Made by a program: the position numbers and the translations under genes. A DNA stretch of 10,662 nt from Monoraphidium neglectum (lineage: Eukaryota > Chlorophyta > Chlorophyceae > Sphaeropleales > Selenastraceae). The notes below the pieces were generated by a model. The model did no database searches, was not told where the DNA came from, and was given only the letters and a program-made list of their open reading frames with translations. Location: the NCBI RefSeq assembly GCF_000611645.1, contig NW_014012110.1, forward strand, positions 1 to 10,662. Direction: 5' to 3'. Below are positions 1 to 7,884 of the stretch, in pieces; the stretch's first letter is position 1, and the number at the start of each line of letters is the position of its first letter.

Positions 1-984
1 TGCAATGGCAGCCTCTTGAGGGCCCGGGGGGGGGGGGCAGCTCCTTCCAGGCCGGCGTGGCGGCCGTGCATGCCTCTGAGGCCCGCTTAGCACGCGTGTT
101 TTGTGTGGGAGAAGAAATGAGAGAGGGATCAGGTGCCCAGAGGGCGCTCCGACCCACTTTGCAACGGGGCCCCTGACATGGGCTGCGGCGCAGGCTTTTT
201 TTCCACGGCAGCGCGCCGGTGCCCAGGTGACAGCGGGGCCCCGGCGCGCGCGTGCGGTGCGATCTATCAGACCATCAATCGTGAAAAACAACGCAAGTGC
301 ATCGGCGGCAGCTCCCCCCCTCACAGGCGGCCCCAAAATTAACGCTCCTCGCCGCCTTCCCTCCAAACGCCCGGGTCGAACTGGTTCGAATCATACCAGC
401 TCAACCAAGGATGGGCGGGGCCGCCGGGCCCCAGATCTTCGCTCGGTAGAATTGGCGTGTGGATGTGCGCCGAGCGCGATCGGGGGCGTGCAGGTTGTGT
501 GCGCGCTGCTGCTGCGCTCGGCGCCTGCACGTACGTAATGGACACTCGCGGGAAGGGTGGGGGAGGGGCAGCGTGCGAGGGATGGCCTCAGTCACCAAGC
601 AACAGCGAGGGCTTGGGCGCCGCGCGGCGCCCACATATGCTTGCTGGCGGTCGCGTGACAAGGAAAGCCTCCAGGATCAGCGCTGACAAGGGCAACGCGC
701 CGGCCCCTGGCCCCGCTGCGCATGCTCGCACGCGTGCGCGTTTGGGCAGTCCTGCACAGGCGGCCCTGAGTCAAGGAATGGGCGCGCGGTTTGACGGCAG
801 TGCCGCGCACACAGAAACAGAAGTGCAGACGGTGCGGGCAAGAGGCTCCGCACGCCAGATGCGCCCGCCACCCGCGCGCCCCCCGGCGCGCGGGCCGCAC
901 TGCTGCTACCGCCGCCGCCGAAGAAGGTTCCACGCCGGCGGGCGGAACGGGCCGCTCCCGTCGCGCCGCGCGCCGCGCACCGCT
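1..984. other. Region without a supported gene (downstream of XPT1-like gene)
   Basis: I find no coding region here that resembles a known family. The open frames on both strands are Arg/Ala/Pro-rich, as expected from chance in GC-rich DNA, and their translations show no conserved motif. The right end should include the 3' UTR of the minus-strand phosphoribosyltransferase gene, which stops at 985. No TGTAA polyadenylation signal is present on the minus strand between 984 and 1. A run of 12 G lies at 26-37. An exon of an unidentified gene cannot be excluded. Confidence 0.5.
26..37. repeat. poly(G) homopolymer of 12
   Basis: Twelve consecutive G residues on the plus strand. This is a mononucleotide run, and its exact length may be affected by sequencing error. 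Confidence 0.8.
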
Positions 985-2003
985 CTACATCAGCTTGCGC
1001 GCCGACGCGGCCAGCAGGCTGCTCGCGGTCGCGCAGCCCTCCGCCTTGGGCGCCGCGATGCCGCCGCCGGCGGCGCCGCCGCTGTGCGCCCCCGGGGCCT
1101 CGGCGAGCCGCGTGTGGTCGTAGATGTCAAAGGCGTCCCAGGGAAACACGCACCAGCAGTCGTCCATGTCGATGCAGGACCAGTACCTGTCGGTGCGGTT
1201 TTTCGAACGCAGGACTCAGTCTTGCCGCGCGATCGTCAGGGGTTTACACAATCCAGGGTGAAGGGTTCCCCTCGGGTGCTTCGAGGGTTTGCGGACCCGG
1301 GTTGTAGGGTTTGAGTGAGACGAAAGATTGAGCCGCCGGGCCCAATGGCAAAGCACGCCCGACGGCATGGCAACCGGGCCGGCAGGCTTGTTGCCGGGCC
1401 AGATCAGCCCCCGTGCGCGCTTTGCTCCTGTCAAAATCAAACTCCCAAACGACAGCCGGGGCCGACCTGCTCTTCATAAGGTCTGTGGGCAGCTCCGCCA
1501 GCTTCTCGCGCCGCTTGTAGGCCAGCACGAGTATGCCGACCTCGGGCTCCTCCCAGTATGAGCCAGCTGCGAGCGCCGCGGCGCGCGCCGCGTCGATGTC
1601 CGCCTGCAGCGTGGCCACGCAGGCTGCCAGGGTCTTGCGGCTGTCGTCCACCTGTAGGTTTGAATTCGAAATCGTGCAGTTCCAAAACGTGTGCGTGCGG
1701 TTCGTTATCCAGGCAGCATGGCGATTTGGGACATGCGAAGGTGCGATGTTGAGTCATGGTGGTTAAAGAGGCAAGGGGTAGGGGGTGCGGTACAGTCGTG
1801 GTGGCGGGGGCGGCGCGCCTTCTCAAGGTGAGCCCGGGGCGGATGCGGCGGCAAGGCGCAGACGGCGGTCAAATGGAAGGCAACAGGCGTGGACGCGACA
1901 GCCCCAGCAGAAGATTGTATGAATGCGCGTGTGGTGCTGCTTGTTCGATGCTGCAGCGACACACCCACACACGCACAAAGCATGGCGCGGGGTGTGGCTC
2001 ACA

Positions 2004-2043
<40 letters not shown>

Positions 2044-2152
2044 GCACCCCCCCACACACCCTGTTTCAATGAGAGGGTGTGGCACGCACACACAGACACA
2101 CACGTACTCTCTCATTCACACGCGGCCTCCTACTCACACATCCACACACATC

Positions 2153-2193
<41 letters not shown>

Positions 2194-2228
2194 CCACACA
2201 CGCGCGCATGCACGCACGCACGCACACA

Positions 2229-2273
<45 letters not shown>

Positions 2274-3757
2274 CATCACCCTCGGCGCACCTCGTCCACG
2301 ATCAGGATGCGCTGCCCCGACAGCGACACCGCGCCCGGCCCTGAGCCGTACTGGAGCCACTGAGTCACCTTGACCGTGCGGCGGCTGACGTCACAGCCGT
2401 CCATCTCCGACTCGTACAGCTGCGCGATTTTGGGCGGGTGGGCGAGGGTTGCGGGCCAACGGTGTGGGTGGGGCGAAACAATAGGAATGAAACTATACGA
2501 GTTGCTGTGTGAAATCCGTGTTGGGAAGAGGCCGGCCCTGCTGGCGGGTTTTGTGTCGGGCACGCGAGTTTGGGGTCGCAGGAGGGCCGAGGAGGGCTGG
2601 GGCCTCGCGGCCTCGCGCCGCGAGGCCGCGAGCAGGAGTCCGTCAGGGACGCGATCCGGGAGCCGCCGCCACCGTGGCCGTTGTTGCGGGGCGGCGGCGT
2701 GCGGTCGGTGCCCCAGTTGCGGCCAAGGGCGGGCGTCCGTCCGTGCATCTTCCGCTCACCGAGAGGCCGACGGCCTGAACTGCGACCTTGGCTTTGTATT
2801 GGTGCTGCAGGTACGTCCGCGCGATGCGCGTGGGGATGTAGCTGCGCGTGTCGCGTGGTGTGTGTGTGTGTTTGTGTGTGTGTAAGTGTGTGCGTGTGCG
2901 CGTCTACGGATGGGTGGCCGGGGCGGGAGAGGCAGGGGGTGCCGGGCGCGTTCGATTTGGGGTGGGGGATCGGCGGAGCGCCAGGCTGCGGGAAGGGGGT
3001 GTCGCTCGAGTGCACCGCATGCACAGCCGCAACGCCGGCGCACGGGCCACCGCGAGGGGCCGCCCCACACCGGCGCGCGAGAGGGCGCCAGGGGCCCAGC
3101 CCAGCCACGTGAAGGGCGCTTGGTGGGCCCGCAGCAGGCGCAAGCGCAAGCGCGCGCGCGCGCCGCACCCGCCGCCGCCGATCGCGAGCATCAGTGTGGG
3201 GACGAATGAGTCAAACACGCGGCGGTCACAAACGGTATGACGAATGGCGTCATGGACCTGCTCGTACGACCTGGCATTCAAGTTGTGGTTCAGATTGATG
3301 GGTGAGGGTGGGTTGGTGGGTGACGGGTGGAGGGTGGAGGGAAGGGCAGGGGGAGCGGCGCGCGAGGATGGCGGGGGATTGGGGACTCTGGGGCGGTGGG
3401 GCATGTCAATGTTGTGCATTGCGACCGCGGCTGTGGTTGGAGGGGGGATGAGCCGGGAAGGGGGTGCCCGTGTGGGCGCGGGCCACAGGAGGCAGCGCCC
3501 ATGGCGCGCCATGTGATCGATTCGGGCGGTCACATGGGCGATCCCCGCGCCCGTGCGCCCCCCGTCCCGGCTGGCCCCGGCCCCAGGCAACACAAGGCTG
3601 CTGATCCCAAGTTGTGGGCGTTGCCCTGCCCAGACGCGTGAAGCCCCCCGCCGGTTTGCACGAGCAGCGCCCTGCGAGCGCTGGCTGTGGCCTTGCCGGG
3701 CCCTGGGGCCCCCTCGACGCACCAGTACCGCTTCTTGATATCGCCGGGGTTCGCCAT
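985..3757 (-). CDS. XPT1: Xpt1-like purine phosphoribosyltransferase, six exons, 244 aa
   Basis: Exons in transcript order: 3757-3723, 3270-3169, 2841-2760, 2419-2291, 1651-1467 and 1186-985 (stop TAG). They total 735 nt, all introns are GT..AG and phases match at every junction. The protein is a type I phosphoribosyltransferase of the yeast Xpt1 (COG2236) family, which moves the phosphoribosyl group of PRPP onto xanthine, guanine or hypoxanthine in purine salvage, probably in the cytosol. Landmarks: SYEQVHDAI (13-21); [15 protein letters not shown] (41-55); AVGLSLYE across the exon 3/4 junction; TQWL; the PRPP loop [15 protein letters not shown] (110-124), split by intron 4 with acidic D115, E116, D118 and D119; and the family's C-terminal RYW and [12 protein letters not shown] (192-203). 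A Gly/Ala-rich tail of about 35 residues follows. The start at 3757 fits family N-termini; an in-frame ATG at 3964 would add 69 residues. The base preferred by the enzyme cannot be read from the sequence. Confidence 0.9.
2001..2275. repeat. Compound (CA)n microsatellite in XPT1-like intron 4
   Basis: Three long perfect CA tracts lie at 2005-2039, 2157-2192 and 2233-2272, joined by CA-rich degenerate sequence. They fall in intron 4 (2290-1652) of the minus-strand gene. In the transcript this is a roughly 270-nt UG-rich stretch starting about 18 nt after the 5' splice site. A small inverted repeat, CACACCCT (2055-2062) with AGGGTGTG (2074-2081), sits between the first two tracts. Confidence 0.95.
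2604..2632. repeat. Perfect 14-bp GC palindrome in XPT1-like intron 3
   Basis: CTCGCGGCCTCGCG at 2604-2617 and its exact reverse complement at 2619-2632 are separated by one base. The transcript of intron 3 (2759-2420) would form a very stable GC hairpin here, losing only a few central pairs to the loop. I see no uridine run, and nothing links it to a known RNA family. Confidence 0.85.
2856..2902. repeat. (GT)n microsatellite in XPT1-like intron 2
   Basis: An imperfect GT tract on the plus strand, so (CA)n in the minus-strand transcript. It ends about 14 nt upstream of the intron 2 acceptor (exon 3 starts at 2841). It is complementary to the UG-rich tract in intron 4 of the same gene. Confidence 0.9.
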
Positions 3758-4100
3758 TGCTGCGAACAGGTGGCAGAACGGCTGGAAGAAGCTCGGGGAG
3801 GTGAGCAATGCTAGCACGTGGGTGAGCGACCAAGAGTGAGGTACTCCCGAACAAGCGGGGGTCGACTTGCAATATGACAGCACCACGGTGAAAGGTAGGA
3901 GATCACTGAAAAGTAGGGGGCGGACGAGCAGTAGGAGGCAGCGGGGCGCGGGGTGGTGCGGCAAAAATCATTTCATCCCAAGGGTGGTGATATACCATAC
4001 ACAAGCAGCACCAGAGCACGTCGTAGCATTTGATTGGTCCCATTTTGGCGGCGGCTTCTGCAGCGCACCCGCGCGCCCGCCGCGCCAGGCGCGCGGCGCG
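3758..4100. promoter_or_regulatory. Divergent promoter region shared by XPT1-like gene and GPATCH11
   Basis: The two start codons lie 343 nt apart and point away from each other, so both promoters and both 5' UTRs must fit here. Candidate elements: a G-box core CACGTG (3815-3820); a short inverted repeat TGGT-GATAT-ACCA (3985-3997) holding a weak TATA-like core; an ATTGG inverted CCAAT box (4033-4037); and an E2F-like TTTGGCGG (4044-4051), about 50 nt before the GPATCH11 start. The arrangement is visible in the sequence; the function of each motif is inferred from plant and algal promoters. Confidence 0.6.
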
Positions 4101-5491
4101 ATGGCCGCGCGCGGCGGCGGGGGCCAGCACCCCGGCGCGCGCCGCGCAGCAGGCAGCGGCACCAACGACACCGAGCAGGGCGCAGCGGCGCCGGCGCCGC
4201 GCGTCGATTTGAATGCGTCAGATCACGCTGACGAGGACGAGCCAGACCCCCTAGACCGGCTTTTAGATGAGTACTCCGCCCAGGCGACCGCCGAGGCCGC
4301 CGCCTCCCTCTCGCGCCAACAGCAGCGCGAGCGGCGCGCCGCGCCGCGGCCCGCGGCGGCGCGGCGGGAGGAGGCGCTGGCGGCGCCGCTGGCGGCGAGC
4401 AACAAGGGGTTCGCTCTGATGGCCAAGATGGGATTCGAACCTGGGCGGGGGCTCGGCAGAGATAAGCAGGTGCGCGACGCCCATTTTAATGTTGTGGTTC
4501 GATGTCGCAACTAGCAGGCATGCGCACGTGCGGCCCTGTTAGGTCGCGTTCGGCGATGCAACGCCCGTGCCCGCGCCCCGCCCTGCGCCTCGCGCCCGCA
4601 GGGGCGGTCGGACCCGCTGCCTCTCGTGCTCAAGAGCGGCCGCGCGGGGCTGGGGATCGAGGAATCGAAGCAGCAGCGCAAGCGCGAGGCGGAGCGGCGC
4701 GCGCTAGAGGCGGGTAAGGCGACGCCGCCTGTGCAAGCAGCGGCACGGGCGGGCGCGGGCGCGGGCGCGGCTCAGGGGCCGTGCACGGGCGGTCGAGGAT
4801 GCGCGCGGGCTGGGGCACGGGCGCGGAAAGCACCGCCTCGCCACTTGGCCCAGTGCATGTGCAATCACAGCCTGTGAAGAACACTCCCTGCATGCGTCGA
4901 GCATTGCCTTCCCCACTTGCCACGCCACGCGCCCACGCAGCCGCCAAGCGTCAGCGCCACGTCAGCGCCATGCAGAGCGGCTTCAAGGGCGCCCGGGCCG
5001 ACGCCTACGCGGCCCGCAAGCTGCGCCACGCCGCCGCGCGCGCCGCGGCGGCGTGCGCGTCGCTCGACGAGCGCGCGGGTGTGGCGGGAAACCCGCTGAT
5101 CGACGGCGTCGGCGGCGGCGGCGCCGGCGGGGGCGCAGGGAGCGGTGGCGCCGCGGGCGCGGCGGAGGACGAGGAGGGAGGGGAATGGGAGCTGCTGCCC
5201 GGCGCTGGCTGCTGCGGCGTCGGCGGCGGCGGCCGGGCGGCGCGGCTTGAGCGCGGGGAGGAGGCGGCGGCAGAGGGGGAGGCGGGGGCGGGGGTTGGGG
5301 ATGGAGACGGCACAGCGGCGGTGACGCTCGGTGATCTGAGCGTGGATGAGGTGAGGGCGCGGCTGGCCGCGTTGGTGGACTACCTGCGGTCGCGCTACTT
5401 CTACTGTGTTTTCTGCGGGGCTGAGTATGAGGACGAGGAGGACCTGGCGAGAAGCTGCCCGGGGCCGGGGGAGGAGGACCACGATGACTGA
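4101..5491 (+). CDS. GPATCH11: G-patch domain protein GPATCH11-like, three exons, 343 aa
   Basis: Exons are 4101-4469, 4602-4713 and 4941-5491 (TGA). Introns of 132 and 227 nt are GT..AG and all phases agree. The N-terminus (1-99) is low complexity and acidic, then Arg/Ala-rich. The G-patch begins at SNKGFALMAKMGFEPGRGLG (100-119) and continues across intron 1 into GRSDPLPLVLKSGRAGLG (124-141). A charged helical stretch follows, then SGFKGARADAY, a Gly-rich spacer, and the C-terminal DUF4187 module with YCVFCGAEYEDEEDL and SCPGPGEEDHD. This G-patch plus DUF4187 order is specific to GPATCH11 (CCDC75). G-patch proteins usually bind and activate DEAH-box RNA helicases in nuclear RNA processing; the partner here is not shown. 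C316, C319, C333 and H341 could form a zinc site. The start at 4101 is uncertain because the frame is open upstream to an ATG at 3867. Confidence 0.9.
4747..4765 (+). other. Predicted G-quadruplex in GPATCH11 intron 2
   Basis: Four GGG tracts (4747-4749, 4751-4753, 4757-4759, 4763-4765) are separated by loops of 1, 3 and 3 nt on the transcribed-sense strand, meeting the usual G4 pattern. They lie about 35 nt after the intron 2 donor (4714). Folding in vivo is not shown. Confidence 0.55.
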
Positions 5492-6190
5492 CGGTGACGT
5501 CACACGCGAGATGACTGCATGGTCTGGGCGGTTGCTGAGCTGGCAGGGACCCCGCCTCTAACCTAATGTCGCGAGGCCTCAACCGGCTCGCATGTATTTT
5601 CGTTGGTAGTCTTCTTGTGTTGTCGCCAACACCGCATGGGCAATTGTTCGTTTGCAATTCAATTGGCAATTTATTCTTGCTCGCCCGTCCGCGCCTGCGG
5701 CGGCCGGCGGGCGAAGCGGCGCTGCAATCGATGCGCCTCCCACCCAGCCGGGGCGGTCCTGAATCAGGGGGACGGGGACCGGCCTGCGCAGCAGCATCCC
5801 CCCAGATTGACTGGCCTGCTGCAACTCCTGTGCATGTTGCGGCTGCCAGCCACGCGCTGCAGCCGCACCGCCCCGAATCGCTCTGCTTTCCCCTTGTAAA
5901 CAGCTACAAGAAATTATGGGCGACAGTCAAAGCGTTACTCCGGTTGCAAAGAGCGTCCTTGCATGTTCGACGCGGCGTCGCAGGCGCGCGCATCAGAAGT
6001 CGCACAGAAAACCTTGTGACAAATTCACAGTTGCACAGCTGCGGTGCCGGCGGCTGTATGAAGCCGCACCAGCATGCTTCCGCTGCATCCAAACCGCCGC
6101 ATTGCCGGCGCAGCAAGACCAGTCGACGCCCGCAAGGCAGGCAGCACCTGACATCTCTCACCCCGCCGCCGATATCACCAGATCACTAGA
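5492..6190. other. Convergent 3' intergenic region (GPATCH11 and REX1-B)
   Basis: 699 nt lie between the stop codons of two genes that converge. The region should hold both 3' UTRs. A relatively AT-rich patch (about 5590-5690) has three GCAATT copies (5640, 5654, 5666). A TGACGTCA palindrome (5495-5502) directly follows the GPATCH11 stop. I find no coding region and no TGTAA on the minus strand for REX1-B. Confidence 0.6.
5895..5899 (+). terminator. Candidate polyadenylation signal TGTAA for GPATCH11
   Basis: TGTAA is the usual chlorophyte polyadenylation signal. This copy on the plus strand lies about 400 nt downstream of the GPATCH11 stop and is the only clear one I see in the convergent intergenic region. 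The use of this site is inferred. Confidence 0.5.
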
Positions 6191-7758
6191 TCACGCCATG
6201 ACCTCATCGCCCACCCCTCCGCGCCTCAGATCGTCGGCCGCCTCCCTGACCTCCTCCAGGGCCGCGTTGATCTCCTCTATCGCGCCATCCAATCCGCGCG
6301 CCGCCTCGCGCGTCGCGGCGGCGACATCGGCAGCCAATGGCGCTGCGATGCCGTCAGCGCCGTACAGCACGCCCCCAGGCCCCGTCCCGCCGCCGCCGCC
6401 GCTGGGCGCCGCAGCGCACCCCTCGTCGCCGGCCGCCGCGCCGGCCGCGGGCGCGGGCGCGTGGACGGCGGGCTCCTGGTCGCCGGCGTGCGACTTGGCC
6501 GCGTCGGCGCCGCCGGCGGCCGGTGCAACCGGGGCGCCATTCTCATGCGCGTGCGCGTGGCCGCCGTGGGCGCCGCAGCACGCGCCGCCGCCGGCCCCCG
6601 CCGCCGCCTCCACCGCGATCCCCTGCAGCTGCCGCGCGAGCGCCTCGCCCGGGCCCTCTGGGCCGCCGCCGCGCCGCGGGGCGCCGCCGGCCGCGGCGAG
6701 GGCCTGGGGGGTGGAGGCGTCCCTCAGAGCCTGCCAGCTGACGGTCAGCCTGCGCCGGCGGTTTGACGTGTGTGATGTGGAGGTGTGCATATGCATGTGC
6801 ATGTGGTTAAATGTGCGGATAAATGTGTGAATGGAGAGGTGGCCGGCGGCTGGTTGGTGTGTAGGGGTGCGCGCTCGTGGCCGGGTGTGCGGACTAGATC
6901 AAAGGGGCGGAGGCGGCCAGGGGTCCCGGGCAGGCGGCAGACACAGGGGGGGGTGGGGTCAAAATTGCGGCCCGCGGCCCGCAGGGTCGCGAAAGCCAGG
7001 GCCCGCGCTGCCGCCCCGCCTCGCCTCGCCCCGCAACTGCAAGGCGGGCTAAAATCAGGATTCCAAACGCACGCGGCCGCACAAACCACGAACGCGGCCG
7101 CACAAACTATGGAAAGAAACAGATGGAAAGGCGCGCACCTGAGCTTGTCAGCCTCAGCATTCTGGACGCGCCTCAGCAGCGCGGCCAGGTCGGGCCGCCC
7201 CGCGCCGCCGCCGCCCCTCGGCGCCGCCAGGGCCGCCTCCAGCGCGCGCACCTGCAGCGCAGGGTGACGCGGCGCCGCCGGGGGCGGGGGCCGGGGAGGT
7301 TGGGGTTGCAGGGGTGCCGTGCGGCGCGCGTGCGGGGGGAGCACGATTAATGTCGTTGCCTGGCTGTTTTCTCAAATGTTCTGAAAGGCCTCAGGGTTGC
7401 AGCGCGACGGCAGCCGCCCAGGATGAGCGGGCAAGAACCCCGGCGGCCACAGGGGACGCGGCACGGGCCCTAGGGCGCGCCGCGCCGCGTCGCGCTGCCT
7501 GGCGCCCCAAGCCCTCACCCCCGCCCGACCCGCAAGCCCCTGCCCCAGCGCCCCCTCGCCGCGCGCACCCACCTGCTGCGACACCGCCCCAAACTCGAGA
7601 GTCACTTCCTGAATGCTCCTCTTGTACCGCCCCTCGTCCCTGTCCCGCAGGAACCCCCGGAACGCCGCCTGGAAGCTGCCGTACAGCTGCGCGCGCCGCT
7701 CCTGAGCCGCGAGGAACTCAGACAGCAGCGGCAGCGGCTCTGGGCCTGCCGGCGCCAT
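6191..7758 (-). CDS. REX1B: REX1-B DNA repair protein, three exons, 285 aa
   Basis: Exons in transcript order: 7758-7573, 7251-7139 and 6749-6191 (858 nt, GT..AG introns, phases agree). Residues 1-115 match the REX1-B family (DNA_repr_REX1B; human REX1BD): helix LLSEFLAAQERRAQLYGSF (11-29), YKRSIQEVTLEFGAVSQQ (45-62) and, across two introns, GRPDLAALLRRVQNAEADKLRLT with WQALRDA. A long Ala/Gly/Pro linker follows, with a Cys/His cluster (C157, C158, H161, H164, H166, H168), then a C-terminal amphipathic helix (about 235-280). In Chlamydomonas, REX1 is needed for excision of UV dimers and is expressed from one transcript with REX1-S. Here the start is the first ATG after the upstream TFB5 stop, in a modest context (C at -3, G at +4). 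Homology covers mainly the first 115 residues; the biochemical activity of the family is not known to me. Confidence 0.88.
7071..7112. repeat. Two-copy 21-bp tandem repeat in REX1-B intron 2
   Basis: ACGCGGCCGCACAAAC occurs at 7071-7086 and 7092-7107, with a 21-nt period and diverging spacer bases. It lies about 30 nt after the intron 2 donor (7138, minus strand). Each copy holds a GCGGCCGC palindrome. It is probably a simple slippage duplication. Confidence 0.75.
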
Positions 7759-7884
7759 ATGGCGGGCGCCGCGCTCCGCCTTTCCTGCCGCAGGGGACGC
7801 CTTCGCGCCGGCACGCGTGCTCGGCCGCGCCGCGGCCGGGTGGCGGTGCGAGGGGCACTCGAGCGTCGAAGCGGGGGTCGAAGT

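Noticed and set aside
457..1314. 285-codon plus-strand open frame
   Set aside because: Arg/Ala-rich chance translation that overlaps conserved exon 6 of the phosphoribosyltransferase on the other strand; no family resemblance.
1756..2373. Long plus-strand frame encoding His/Thr-rich protein
   Set aside because: It is a translation of the (CA)n microsatellite in an intron of the opposite-strand gene.
4431..4441. Perfect tRNA B-box (GGTTCGAATCC on the minus strand)
   Set aside because: It lies in the conserved MGFEPG codons of the GPATCH11 G-patch, with no A-box or cloverleaf around it, so it is coincidental.
5916..6830. 304-codon plus-strand open frame
   Set aside because: Antisense shadow of the large REX1-B exon 3; Pro/Ala-rich with no conserved motif.
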